Shown here in pieces: positions 51,001-63,298 of a stretch of 64,000 bases of DNA. How positions within the stretch are numbered: position 1 is the first letter of the stretch; each line of letters opens with the position of its first letter. The notes under the pieces were generated by a model, which saw nothing but the letters and a program-made list of their open reading frames with translations, was not told where the DNA came from and ran no database searches. This DNA comes from Lagopus muta (lineage: Eukaryota; Chordata; Aves; Galliformes; Phasianidae), in contig NC_064472.1 of the NCBI RefSeq assembly GCF_023343835.1, positions 11,523,469 through 11,587,468 on the forward strand, read 5' to 3'. Both the position numbers and the translations under genes were made by a program.

Positions 51001-54000
51001 CATGAAGATGGAAATATTTTTCACAGGGTTCAAGTCTACTTAGACTAACATTAGTAATTTCATTATCAAATACAGACATAATTAGATTTCGGGTAGAATA
51101 GTCTACAGTTATATATTTTTAAAGATTTCTACTTAATGTGACACTTTTTACACTGAGATGTTTATTCTGAATTTTTTCCAAATAAAGCATTAGGAAGAGC
51201 TGTTACTGACTGCAGGAAGTCACTTTGTTTTCTACCTAGCACTTTTAATTACGTTATTATCACTCTTTTTATTAAAAACTACCATCACGAAAACAAATAT
51301 GAATAAGGCAATAAACAGAAAGGATGTGCTTTAAGTTTGTAAGAAAATTGATTTATCTGTTTAACTTCCAAGATTAATGAAGGGTACAGCTAACTGCCCC
51401 CTGTGGTGCAGGGAAGCTGAGAATTCAGTTACCTTAACAATGATATTCCTACTGTCCTAGGAGTCAGTGGGCTGTCAATCTGTATGGGTGCTACAGACAA
51501 CCTACAGAAGTATTACATGAACTTCCATGAAATAACAGTTATTGAAAGGGAACATGGCCACTCACCAGTAGGAATTTGAATGTACTTCTCTGAGCTCCAT
51601 TCACTCCATGATCCGTGGTGGTCTGGTTTGCAGTGAATCTGTACAATGTACTTTCCTGGATTTAAACTAAACATTTTATATTGTGTTTGCTGTCCAACAA
51701 AAATAGTCTGAAAATGAATTAAAAATCATAAAATCCATATAAAAATTAGATATTTTTCAAAGAAAATCATAGCTAGTTTAATCCTGATAATCAAGTTGGG
51801 AACATATCAGGGCTGTTCTGAAAGTAATGCTCCCTATTTTATGATGTTGGACCATGATGTCAGAGGTGGATGTTGGTGGAATGTTAGTAGGGGTGGAATC
51901 TTCCCACCAATATCCCATTACATTTTGTTTCTGTGCAACAGATGGCAGCACAGGAGCAGTCTGACAGAATGGAGTCTGACATCAAGTGCATGTGAAGCAA
52001 CGGTGTGTCACTGAATTCCTCCATGTGGAAAAAATGTCACTTACTGACATTCACTGATGCTTGCTGAATGTTTATAGAGATCAAACAGTGGTTGTGAGCA
52101 GACTGAGGCAGTGAGTGGTGAGTGGTGTGTGAGTGGTGACAGTGGGTCATCTCCACTGGTACAGATTTTTTACAAGCACGCAGGCTCTTGTTCATTGCTG
52201 GTGAAAATTTACAGATAATGGTGGTGACTATGCTGGAAAAACTTTTTTTCTCTGAGAATTTGTCCCATCAAATAGTGTTATTGTGATCTCTCTATCTGCT
52301 TTAATTTCCATGGAAATAAATAGAAGCATTACTTTCAGTGTGACCCTCATAAAACTGGGTATCTTCCTAATAATTGTTACACAGGGCATTGAAGTAATGT
52401 TACATTTATTTTATTTCTGTAGTTCAACTTTCTAACATAATGCAGCAGTGATGATATCTGTCTCTGCTGTAGTGTGCAAATTAAACTGCTATAAAGACAC
52501 ATCATGCACATATGAGAAGTAGAAATGAAATGTGGCAATGCTGGGACCCACCATAGCAAGAACTGAAGGAGGCAAGAAAGAACAACTGGGGAAGAAGCTG
52601 CATAACAAATAAGGAATGTGGAGCAGGGTAGTAAAGAGTGGATTCTATAGTGGCCAAGGATCTGGGAAGTACAGTGGCAGAGGGAAGGCAGTAGTCAGTA
52701 CAGAGATGGCTGGGTAGTTTAGTTTTGCAGCAGACAAAAAGGCAATACAGCCAAATACCAATTGCTGGAGCCTACAGTTTGTCCCTACTTGTATGAGTTG
52801 CAGATCCTGAGTATAGAGAATAATTATTATGTGACCATAACAACTATTACAACCATTACCTAATGGTTATTTGCACAAATGTACATGATTTTACATAATG
52901 TCATTGAGCTTTCTGTCATGTAAGAAGTATTTGTGGTTGAGAACAAATTACCAGAAAAAATAAACCTGTCAGAATGAGACCTAACAATTTAAACTACTGT
53001 GCCAATATGATTCATATATAATGGTCACAACTGAAAATAAGTACTTCATCACTTGCTATCACACAGCAGCATCTGAGATACTAGTCTTTGCAATAGGAAT
53101 ACGAGGAACAAAGAAGTACTACTTTTGAAAAAGGATGAATTATTCCATGTGCCTGCTTCATTATAGTCAGGCGTGGGACATAACTAACAAACTCTAACTG
53201 ATCAAGAAAAACTCTAAGTAAAAACTTGCAAGATTCTTACCTCCCATTCCTCTCCTTCTTCAGGCTTCAGTCGCAATTCATAGTCGAGGGTAAGCCATCC
53301 AGATCTGACATCAGCCAGTGGGGGTGGAGACCATGTCAATACCATATATGGTTTTCTATTTATTGGCTTTTTTAATTCTAGAGTAACATTTGCAGGAGGA
53401 TCTGGCTGTACTGTTAAAATAAGAGAGCTGATAGTAAAAGTATGAATGATTTTTCTTTGCATCTTAAGAAAATATATGAAGTGGTATGCGGGGCAAATTG
53501 CCACCTCCATTGTGTCTAGTAACTTGGAACTGCTTGAATACGGGAAGCAAGAATTTCCTGATAAACAAGGATTTATAAATTTGTAGACACTGAAGAACAC
53601 TAAATAAATGGAGTTCATATTGAAATTTGCCTGAATCATTTATCACCTAAACCATATTTTTTTCACATCATCATTTATGGTTGCTGTTCTCCACACTGTA
53701 TTTCAAAGTTAAGAGAAAGTTAACATCTTTAATGGTGCGTTATAAATGTTGTTTAGTATCATAATCTTATCAAAATTGGTGTATACCATTAGGGATGCTG
53801 AAAACACAGATTTAAATTACAAAGCTGGTCCCCTTCAATCTTTAACACTGAGAAAATACAGCAGCATTATCCTGATGTGCACAGGGATGGATACTTAAAC
53901 AGTAATACTAAAGTCCTGTATACGCTTCAAAAATAAAATGGAATGTAGGTTTCTGCCAGCCAGGCCTGCAGCTACCCCAGTTCGCAGGTAGAGCTCCTGC

Positions 54001-57000
54001 ATATAATGCATACGTTTTACCACTTTCTGATGCAAAGTTTACCAAGAAGTCAGGGCATAGAGGTAAAATATAACACTTTTTTTTTTTTTTTTTTTTTTTT
54101 TTTCCCCACAAGCCCTTTTTCAGTTATCAGGTTCTCAGCAGCCTCAACCTTGATAGAAAAATCATTATTTGCAGTAATGTTCTTTCCCTTAGAAAATAAC
54201 CTAAATACTTGTCCACAGTCATTCTGTAGAAAAAGTCTGAGAGATTATCAGTACATTGCTATAAAAACACTGATTTAGCTTCTCCTGGGAAAATTAAATC
54301 TCAGAAAACAACTTTCAGGTAGTAAAATTTAGGTATTATTAGCTAAAAGGTCAATTTGAATGCAGTTTTTAGAAAAGAATTTTAGCAAGATGGTGTTTCT
54401 TTTGGCTTGACTGGAGGAAATATGTGGATCCAATAAATGATTATCTGAATGTAGTTTTAAAGCTTTCAGCACTTTTGGCCTTCAAATGCTAGGAGGATGA
54501 ATTCTGATTTACTACTACAACAGTCAAGATGGTATCTGTTCTTACGTATTTTTACATGTATTTTACTGCAGTCTATGAGAAGAGCTGGAATAAAAAATAC
54601 TGTATCGAAACTGATGACCCTGAATTATTTGGTTCCACAGAAAACACTGTCTCTTACCTATGTAGGTCACATCCACATAATGAGGATCAGAGCTGTTACT
54701 TCCCATTTCATTAGTTGCCTTGACAGTAATATTGTATATGGTCCAGAAAGAAGTGTGTTTTTTATCAAAGTAGCAAGAATTGGGGCCTGCAGTTCTGTAA
54801 TCTGGACATTCATAAACTTGTTCTTCTCTGAAAGAATCACAGTGATTACACAGACTAAAACACATGACTTTGTTTACAAGTAGTTGCATTTGTAGTAACA
54901 CTCTACAGGGCTGGATTTGATTCTATATGCCTGATAATGTGAAGGAAATCATAATACTGCTTTCACACTAAAAGGCAACTAAAGAACCCAACTCCGCTAC
55001 CCCAAAACTAAGACTACAAAGCCTGGAAAGCGCAGGCTTCTTGAGCATGCAGTAGTAGAGTGCAACTGTTGCTTTTCTGAATGCCCTTGTCTACTACATG
55101 GCCCTCAAAAGTTTCTGAGAGCCATTAAGCTATTGCCAAAGTCTTCTAACCCACCTGTTAAAAACAGAAAATTTCCAATGTTCATTTCACATTGAAATTA
55201 ATTCTGCCCACATCAAAAGCTTTCAGAATTTGTGTCATTTACCACCTGTTCCTCAAAAACATATAATTTGTACTTGTCCTCAAAATCCATTCCCAAGCTT
55301 CCCAAAGAAGGTAGTAATCGGAAAGAAAGTTCATGGAGAACACACAGCACTTTTTTCCAGGATGCTTGGAGAATTGATAGTATAAAAGAAATACCTCTGA
55401 TACTGCTTCACAAGATTTTTCTGAATAAAATGTTCAACTGTGAGATAAGCAACAATTACTCAAGTAGCTTGATGGCAGAGCTTGAAGGGTTGTAGGGGAT
55501 GGGGCTATCCTGCTGCCAGTTCGCTACTAGTAGTGTTTCCCAAGGCTTCATTCCAGGTTCATTTCTGTTCATTATTTTTATCAGTGTTCTAGAATGCAGG
55601 AGTGGAATGCATCCTTATCATGTTCACCAGTGACACTTAACTGGGAGCTGCTGACTACCTGGAGGGATGAGAGGCCTTGCAGAGTGATCTAGTTAGACTG
55701 GAGCATTATTCAGCAGTCAGCAGTGGCATGAAGTTTAACACAGACAAATGCCTGGTGTTGCATCAGGGAGAGAGCAATGCTGAACACAGGCACATTGGAT
55801 TGGAGATGAGTGGCTGGAGAGCCAGCAGTGTGCCCAGGCAGCCAAGAGGGCAAACTGCCTTGTGCGCACAGCACAGCCAGTGATCAGAAGAGGTGATTCT
55901 CTGCTATATATGGTGTTGATGTAGCCTCAACAAGATTTGTGTGCTGCTGTGTGCTCCACATTACAAAAGGGATGTTAAGGTTCTCAACAGGGGAGATTCA
56001 GACTGTACTTTAGGAAAAATTCTTTACTGTGAGAATGGTCAAACCCTGGAACAGGTTTCCTGGAGAAGTGCTTGATGCCCCATGCCTGTCAGTGTTGAAG
56101 AGACATTTGGATAGTGCCCTCAGTAACACACTTTAACCTTTAGTTAGCCCTGAAGCAGCCAACTCTGGTCATTTTTGAACACTTTTTTCCTGGAGCTATG
56201 AGGTCAAGGTGTTACACAGCTGTGCCTTTGTTTTGCAAACACTGATATGCAGTTCCTGCACCACTGCAACTTTCAAGGCAGTTTATCTATGCCATTACAA
56301 TTCACAGCATTCTGAAAAAGCCAACACTATAAAGAGATCCTCTTTCAACCTTAAGTATGTTGTTGCTAGTACTATTCCAGAATATGTCACTTGCACAAAA
56401 GCCAAAGAAAACCATATCTCTTAAATGCAAAAACCAGTTAAGCTTGATTTTCTCACAAAATAGTGAATAATTATATACAGCATCTTACCCCTCTTTGCTG
56501 TAAAGTAAAGTGTAGTTAGTAGGATGCCCTCCATCGAAACCAGGTTTCCACCAACAGGTAAATGTTTCCTTTTCTGGGGAGCGGCATTTGGTTATTGTAG
56601 GCTTTTCAGGAGGTGACTGTCCTGCAATGGATACATGAATGAAATAATTAGTGCATTTAATGCATTAAGTCAACTCCAGAGCTTATAAAACATAATCAAA
56701 AGGAGCACTAGAAAATAATATATATATATATATACATTTTTTTCCTTACAAGGCAGGAAAATATTTTGCTTCATTATTAGCACAAGAAAGAAATGGTGTT
56801 CAGTGGCTAAGGCAGCAGCCTGCAACTTCAACCTAGATTCAAAACCCTTTCCCACTGAAGATACAATGAGGAACGACATTTATTTCTCTGGCTGTGGCTC
56901 TCCTCTGCACCCCAAATCTGGTAAAGGATTCTCAATACCATCACAACAGGTTTTATAAAATTATTTACTCAATCTATCATCTAGATAAGCATTTTTTCTT

Positions 57001-59900
57001 CAAAAAATGTGTTTTAAAATGCTAATTATTCCAGAAAAAACTACTGAGTCACTTGTTTTGGCTCAGGAAAAAAAAAAGAGTTTGTTTGCCTGTGTTTATG
57101 TAGCTGCCAGTAATTCTCTTTTGAAGTGCCTATGCTGAGATGACTCAAAAGACACAAAGAAGTAATTCTTGTTTTTCTTCCTACAATGACGTTATGCTCA
57201 GTACTCCTTCTAATTGCCTGATTCCTGCCAAGCAATTTACAATTATGTGGATATCTGATGATGTTACTATAGTCTCAAGAAAATCATTTGGGCAAAAAAT
57301 AGGGCTGAGAAGATGCTTAAATTTTGAATAGTTTGATGCTAATAAAAACTCTAATGTTCTTGAAACATTTGCAATTATGTATCCATGGCAAATATGGTCT
57401 TATTATATCAAAATATATATTCTCTATTATTTAGAGTAAGGCCATTGATTTTCTAAATCTATAATTGCCTAGGGCAGATCTGAAAGTGGGACATTTTAAA
57501 AATATCTTCTATTAAGGGCACTTCAGCAAACTCCATGTCAAATAATGAATAATACAGTTAGTGGTAGAAGAAGATTTGAGGCAACTTGGCTCATTCTGTT
57601 GGAACATTTAACGTTCCAACAGAATACAGATAATTACTCCCATTTGATGGTAGCTGCTATGTCATGGTCTGTTAGGCAGGGCAATAATTTCAGTCCAGTT
57701 GTTAGCGAACAAATGAATGACTCTTACAGAAGTACTACTACCTGGTATCTTCAGTTACAGGTGAAGTCACCACAATTTTTAAGTGGCAGGACATGACCAA
57801 AAATTTATGTAAGCACACCTGTATCAGAAGTGACTTCCTACTGAACTCCACACTGTTTGTCATAGAGAGTTTTGCAAGATGCTGAGTGGATCAGCAAGAC
57901 CAAATATGTAGTGACACAAAAATATGATAAGATGCACTAAGTTGTTCCTCCAGCACTATGAAGGCATCTGTGTGAGGAAGCAGGTTTTCAGGGCTAGCAT
58001 TTAGGTACCTTTTACGACACTGAACTACTTGTATTTTAAACACAGCTAACAGAACAGCGATTATCCACCTACCACCAGAGATCAGAATGCGTCTTTCAGA
58101 GCTCCATTCACTCCATTCTCCAGGGTCTAACATACAACGGACCTGAACAACATACCTCATGCCAGCACTTAACCTATTTATTTTGCACTGTGTCTGTACT
58201 CCAACAGGTACTGTCTGGAAAAAACAACAAGGAATTAGGGCATTTTAACAAATAAATCATCAAGAAGTATGCTTATGTCACTGACTTCTGAAAGGCAAAA
58301 TTTTCAGTCACATATTTGCTAGGATGTTAATTACAAAGAAGTGAAGCTAGCAACCAAATGAACAGGAAAGCTCTTCAGTGACACTGAGATCATGATTCTT
58401 GAGAACTGTAGACCTCCTAGCAAGTTAGTACTCCCTCAGATCCACAATGCAAGGAATGCTATCGGCTGTCCAACTCCCAGACTGTTAACACTTCTTAAAG
58501 GCTAGTTTTAAAAGCTCACTATTAAAATGTCTTATTTAGGCCTTTTCAGTTGCTCTTTAGAATTCCCTCTAGGCAAGTAGCTTCTTCCAATTGTAAGGTA
58601 AAAGCTATTAAGGTAGCACTGAGGTCATCTGAATGTAACTTTTTATCCTGGTATCCCAGCTGTGGGAATACTGTGGCCTACTCCCAACAAAATGGCAACA
58701 GCTGAGAACAGCAAGATAAATGGTGTGAATAGAACACCCCAAAATTTCAGGGAGAGGAAGACTGTCCCAGCAAATCATGTTGAGGGGGATGGTGACTCAA
58801 ATCCCAATTAAGAATAACTAGGGAGTTACTGAGAGTCTTTTGAGTCACCTTAAAAAGCGGAATTTAAGAAGCACAGCCATTTGTAGCGCTGAGGGAAGAC
58901 AGGAAACCACAGTAGCTGCAGTTTCAGTTTGATGCTATCAGAAGCTGCTCTGTGAGCATCGTGACTTCTACTTAAACTAGACAGAGTGGCGTCCCTCCTT
59001 GATGTTGTGCATTCCAGGCAGTGCAGGCTGCCACAGGCAGGGACCCAAACCCAGATGCACGCGAATGATCTCATGGGATACTCTCTTATTGGAGTACAGT
59101 TTAGTGTACTCTAGGATAGAGAGTGGGTTTGTGTTAAGTCACGGCATCCATGTCCCCTGAAGAAGTGGGTACGAATATGGGACTTTGCACTTGCAGAGAC
59201 TTGGATGTGCTTGTATCTCCCTGCCTGTCAGAGAGGAATCTCTGCATAAAGCATATTTCTGTGATTAGTTGTAAATATGCATTTAGAAATTTGTAGGTGT
59301 CTTTTGAGTGCCTAGTATTGTGATTTAGCTTCTGTATTGCTGATACTGACTTTTGATTGTATAGCTAACTGATTTCTCATTAATAATATTTTAATGAATC
59401 ACCAAACTGACGATTTTGCTTAAACTTTGCAAAGTGAGCAGAGTCTTACTGTGCTACTCAGCAGTAGATATATTGATGAAAATCAAAATTACATATTCAA
59501 CCAGTAGGCTAACTAGATTTATTTACTTTTCATTTTATTATATAACATCCTTAGGATAGTTACGCAAATACCATTACCTTCACTCTCTACAAACGATGAC
59601 AGAATTTTCCTTTATATAACAATATTTCATTATAGTAATTCTACTATCCTTATGGAAACTAAGATTTTTATAATACCAGTTAAATTCTGACAGTAGAACT
59701 CACTGAAAAGCATTTATGTATATATTTTTCTCTTACCTCCCACTCTTCCTTTTCCTCAGGTTTTAGTCGTAGCTCATAGTGATATAAATGATTAGAGCTG
59801 GCATCAGCTAATAGAGGTGGAGACCATTTTGCCCAAAGGTACATTATATTAGCAGATCTTTGTGTTTCTAATGTGAGATTCACAGGAGAACCTGGCTGAA
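47032..59900 (-). CDS. PRLR: PRLR, prolactin receptor with duplicated ligand-binding unit (5' partial)
   Basis: PRLR is a single-pass class I cytokine receptor that binds prolactin and signals through JAK2/STAT5. Exons in transcript order: 59737-59900 and 58073-58214 (second fibronectin domain of the distal unit); 56489-56621, 54658-54827, 53241-53410 and 51566-51707 (complete proximal unit); 50662-50761 (membrane segment); 48690-48759 (Box 1, PPVPGPK); 47032-48057 (cytoplasmic tail, stop 47032-47034). All are GT-AG and in frame; 704 residues are covered. Known avian PRLR is about 830 residues, so the signal peptide and first distal domain lie beyond 64,000 on the right. Both units carry WSEWSSE. 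The proximal first domain has the expected Cys pairs ([20 protein letters not shown]...NSCYF) and several N-glycosylation sequons. The tail keeps the DSGRGS phosphodegron and the terminal DYMDP tyrosine. No stop or frameshift is seen. Confidence 0.97.
48690..48759 (-). other. PRLR: PRLR Box 1 exon
   Basis: A 70-nt exon reading [16 protein letters not shown] followed by IDTHLLE. The Pro-rich Box 1 is the JAK2 docking site in class I cytokine receptors. Confidence 0.95.
48850..50125 (+). mobile_element. Degenerate CR1 LINE in PRLR intron
   Basis: Plus-orientation CR1, antisense to PRLR. It contains ORF2 remnants homologous to those in the CR1 at 60-62.8 kb (for example TTTAATGCATTTTTTGCCTC, and GTTCCCCAGGGCTCAAATCT for the reverse-transcriptase VPQGS motif) and ends GGTGATTCTATGATTCTATGATTCTA. 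It is full of stops. The left boundary is uncertain. Confidence 0.8.
49037..49082. repeat. (GATA)n microsatellite
   Basis: Imperfect GATA/GATATA units over about 45 bp within the CR1 region. Confidence 0.9.
50662..50761 (-). other. PRLR: PRLR transmembrane exon
   Basis: A 100-nt exon with a hydrophobic helix of about 24 residues ([20 protein letters not shown]) followed by the short juxtamembrane TMILKGYR. It starts after a phase-1 intron, the same phase as the junction between the two ligand-binding units. Confidence 0.95.
51807..52349. mobile_element. Galluhop-like mariner DNA transposon, internally deleted
   Basis: The left end TCAGGGCTGTTCTGAAAGTAATGC and the right end GCATTACTTTCAGTGTGACCCTCA form imperfect terminal inverted repeats, with TA on both sides (51805-51806 and 52350-52351). 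The sequence matches the well-known Galluhop mariner of galliform genomes. At about 540 bp it is shorter than an autonomous mariner (about 1.2-1.3 kb) and encodes no intact transposase. Confidence 0.85.
54078..54103. repeat. Poly-T tract in PRLR intron
   Basis: About 25 T residues in a row; on the PRLR strand it is poly-A. Confidence 0.9.
55400..56175 (+). mobile_element. Degenerate CR1 LINE fragment in PRLR intron
   Basis: A diverged piece of CR1 reverse transcriptase followed by 3' sequence. Recognisable blocks include GAAGTTTAACACAGACAAATGC with CTGGTGTTGCATCAGGGAG, and GTGAGAATGGTCAAACCCTGGA. It is plus-oriented, antisense to PRLR, and lies between exons 54658-54827 and 56489-56621. The edges are approximate. 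Confidence 0.75.
56718..56736. repeat. (TA)n microsatellite in PRLR intron
   Basis: About eight TA units next to PRLR exon 56489-56621. Confidence 0.85.
58073..59900 (-). other. PRLR: PRLR distal ligand-binding unit, second domain (two exons)
   Basis: Exons 59737-59900 (164 nt) and 58073-58214 (142 nt) are a diverged copy of the proximal domain 2. Shared blocks are KWSPPLLAD / [22 protein letters not shown] and WSEWSSE. The first exon is two codons shorter than its partner. The matching domain 1 exons were not found up to 64,000 and should lie beyond the window. Confidence 0.93.
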
Positions 59901-60009
59901 CTGTACAAATGAAAAGTTTGCCATTAATGATTCATGTATTCAATGTTTCAATTATTAATTTTTCTCTGAAAAGATTTCTCCTTTGTTGGTTTGGTTTTTT
60001 TTTCTCTTT

Positions 60010-62790
60010 CATAGCAATGTCAGACAGGGTTGCTGAACAAAGGGCATGGAGTGATGTAATAGGGATCACAAAATTAATAAAATGGGGATTAATCAGGTTC
60101 ACCTCCAGCACATACAGGTTAGCAGAGAGCAAGTTAAGAAGACAGCATGCTAGGGGTGCCTCTGTTAGATGCCTATACACTAATGCACACAGTATAGGAA
60201 ATAAACATGTATACGACACCTGCATATGGCTACATTCTCATTGGGATCACAGAGAAGTAATAGGATGGTTACAGAGAAGTAATGGGATGGCTACCATGAC
60301 TGGCCCTGCCTAGGGATGGATGAGGAGATGACTGAGAGTTTATGGAAATACATGGCTAAGTGAGTTGACCTTATAGTGAAGGTAACCTTATAGTGAAAGT
60401 CTGCTACAGGCCCTCTGACCACAGAGACTGTGCAGATGAGGCTCTCTACACAGAAGCGGCCTCATGTTCACAAGTTCTTGTCATGTGGGACTTTAACCAA
60501 TACGTATCTCTTGGAGGGACAACACAGCAGGACACGAGCAACCTAGAGGTTCCTGGAATGTGATGATAACTTCTTCCTCCAAGTGATGGAGTAACTGACA
60601 AGAAGAAGCACTACGCTGGACCACATTCTTACCAACAAGGAAGAGTTTATTGGGAGTATGAAACTCACAGACAGCTTTGGCTGCAGTAGCCATGAAATCG
60701 TGGAGTTCAAAACCCTTAGAAGAAGGATGAAAAGCAAACCTTACTACCATGGGCTTCAGAAAAGCAGACTTTGAGCTTTTCAAAAATCTGCTTGGTAGAG
60801 CTCTTTGGAATAAGGCTTTGAAAGGAAGAGTGGCCAAAGAAAGCTGACTATTATTCAAAGATTGCTTCCTCCAAGCTCAAAAGCAATGCAAAAGAGGAAG
60901 TTGGGCAAATTTCCAGGAGGCCTGTATGGATGAAGAAGGTTCTCCTGATCAAACTCGAACAGAAAAAGTAAAACTACAGACGGTGTAAGCAAGGATGGGT
61001 AATCTGGGAAGAATACAGAGATACAGTCAGAGCATCCAGGAATGGAATTAAGAAAGCTAAAGCCCAAGTGAAATTTAATCTGGCCAGAAGTGTCAAAGAC
61101 AACAAAGGCTTCTACAATTACATGAGTAACAAAAGGAAGGTTAGAGAAAATGTGGTCCCCCTGCTAAATGAAATGGGAGACCTGGTTGAACAGGACAGTG
61201 AAAATGCTGAGGCACTGAATGCTTTCTTTGTCTCAGTCTTCACCAGGAAGTCTGGCCTTTGGGAATCTAAGTTCCCAGGTAGATGTTGCTGAAGCAAGGA
61301 GGCTGTGCCCTCAGTGGAAGAGGATCAGGTCAGGGAACAACTGAGCAAACTGAATATTTGTAAGGTCATAAGCTCTGATGTGATGTATCTGAGTGCTGAG
61401 GGAGGTGGCAGATGTAATTATAAGGCATCTCAATAATTTTCGGTCCATCATGGCAACCGAAATAAGTGCTTGAAGCCTGGAGGAAATAAAGTATCACTCT
61501 TCTATAAAAGGGCAAGGAAGAGGACCCAGAGAACTAAAGGCTGGTCAGCTTCATTTTGATCCCTGGGAAGGTAATGGAATAGCTAATTCTGCAGAACATT
61601 TCCAGGTACTTGAAGGAGAAGAAAATCAGAGGCGGCTAGGGTGGATTCAACAAGGAAAACTTATACTTCACTAGTCTGCTGAGCTTCTGTAATTAAATGA
61701 CCAACCTGACAGATGAGGGGAAAACAGTAGATACTGTCCTCCTGGACTTCAGTAAGATCTTTTACACTCATTCCCAGGAGATTATCTTAGATAAGCTATT
61801 AAGGTATGGGCTGGAGGAGCAGACAGTGAGGTGGATTGAAAACTGGCTAAACAGCCAGGCCAGGCAGTAGAGATCATTGGTGCAAAGCGAATATGGAGAC
61901 TAGTAACAAGCAGAGTACTCCAGGGCCAATACTGGGTCCAGTTCTGTTTAATATCTTTGTTAATGATCTGGATGATGGTGTAGAGCTCACCCTCATTAGA
62001 TTTGCAAATGACACAAAACGTGGGGTAGAGACTCACCAAATATCCAGAGGTACTTCAACAAGCTGGAGACACAAGCTGGCAAATATCTCGTTAGTCAATG
62101 AGCAGGAGTACAAAGTCCTACAGATCAGGAGGATCCAGTATTCCAGTACATAGTAGGGCCACCAAACTGGAAAGTAATTTTGTAGAAAACAACCTAGAAG
62201 TTTTAGTGGACACGAAGTTGAGGAAGAGTCAGCAACATCTCCTTGCTGCTAAGAAGGCTAGAAGTATTCTTGGCTACATTAGATAAAGAATTGCCAGCAG
62301 GTCAAGAGACATGATACTTCTCCTCTGCTCAGCACTGGAAAAGCTGCACCTGATGTACTACATCCAGTTTTAGGCCCACCAAGTACAAGAGAGACATTGA
62401 CATGCCGGAAAGAATTCAGAGAAAGGGCCACCAAAACAATGAAAGCCTTCTCCTGTGAGAACAGGCTCAAAGCTGGAACTGTTCAGACTACAGGCTGAGT
62501 GAGAAATCTCATCAATGTGCTTGAGTACATCAAGGAAGTCTACAGACAGGATGAAGCCAGGCTGCCTTCAGTAGTGCCCAGTGCCAGAACAAGAGGCAAA
62601 AGGCACAGACTGGATGTCTGAACACCAGGAAGCAGTTCTGTACTGTACAGGTGATAGCACACTGCCCAGAGAGGTATTGGAATCTCCTCCTTGAAGATCT
62701 TGAAACGCTTTCTGGACATGGTTTTGGCAACTTGCTCTGGGTGCCCCTACTTGAGCACAGGTTGGACCAGATATACCCAGAATTCCCTTC
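60010..62790 (+). mobile_element. Long degenerate CR1 LINE (endonuclease and reverse-transcriptase remnants)
   Basis: The largest element in the window, about 2.8 kb, antisense to PRLR. Order from left: endonuclease region (CCTATACACTAATGCACACAG), a linker with [20 protein letters not shown], reverse-transcriptase pieces ([18 protein letters not shown]; a decayed catalytic segment with RFANDTK), then the C-terminal region and a 3' UTR ending GTTGGACCAGATATACCCAG. Many stops and frameshifts show it is dead. It also carries small internal tandem duplications, for example ACAGAGAAGTAATRGGATGG twice near 60,250-60,295. Confidence 0.9.
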
Positions 62791-62797
62791 TTACTTG

Positions 62798-63298
62798 TTC
62801 TGGTTTTAGCTGAGAAAAAATTGATCTTAATTCATAGCGCCTGGTATGATACTGTGTTTTGGCTTTAGGAGAAAAACAATGTCATTAACATTGCAGTAGT
62901 TCAGTAGTTGCTGAGCAATGCTGCACAGAGTCAAGGACATTTTAACTTCTTGTACTGTCCTGTCAGTGAAGTGGATTAGGGTGGCGCACAGGGAGCTAGT
63001 AGGGGAAAGAACCAGAACACTTGCTCTGAATTGTCAAAAGGGATATTCCACAAGATATCATGTGAAAAAAAATATAAAACTGAGGGATCTGGTCAGTGAG
63101 TCAGCTGCTGCTACAGAACTGTTTGGGCATTGGTCAGCAGGTAGTGAGCAACTGTGTTGTGCACAATTTATTTTTAAATATACACAATTATCATTAATAT
63201 TGTTTTCCTTTCCTCTTCCTTTCCCATCTTAGCAAATTGTTTTTGATGTCAACCCACAAGTTCTACTTCATGTTATTTTTCCAGTTCTCTTTCCTACT
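62798..63298 (-). mobile_element. Diverged LTR, minus orientation, truncated
   Basis: Reads in reverse as the same LTR family as 7257-7793 and 8650-9173: it opens TTCTGGTTTTAGCTGAGA, the complement of the family 3' end, and contains the GTGTTTTGGCTTTAGGAG and TGAGCAATGCTGCACAGAG blocks. It stops at CAACCCACAAGTTC...TTTCCTACTG, about 120 bp short of the family 5' end, exactly where the next LTR begins. Confidence 0.65.

Larger units (their letters stand above)
51566..56621 (-). other. PRLR: PRLR proximal ligand-binding unit (four exons)
   Basis: Exons of 133, 170, 170 and 142 nt encode two fibronectin-III-like domains, 205 codons in all. Domain 1 (56489-56621, 54658-54827) has paired cysteines and a WW motif. 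Domain 2 (53241-53410, 51566-51707) has the proline-rich linker VQPDPP and WSEWSSE. This unit corresponds to the single unit of mammalian PRLR. Confidence 0.95.

Noticed and set aside
61068-62286. Open frames with reverse-transcriptase-like residues
   Set aside because: Pieces of the dead CR1 at 60-62.8 kb, interrupted by stops and frameshifts.
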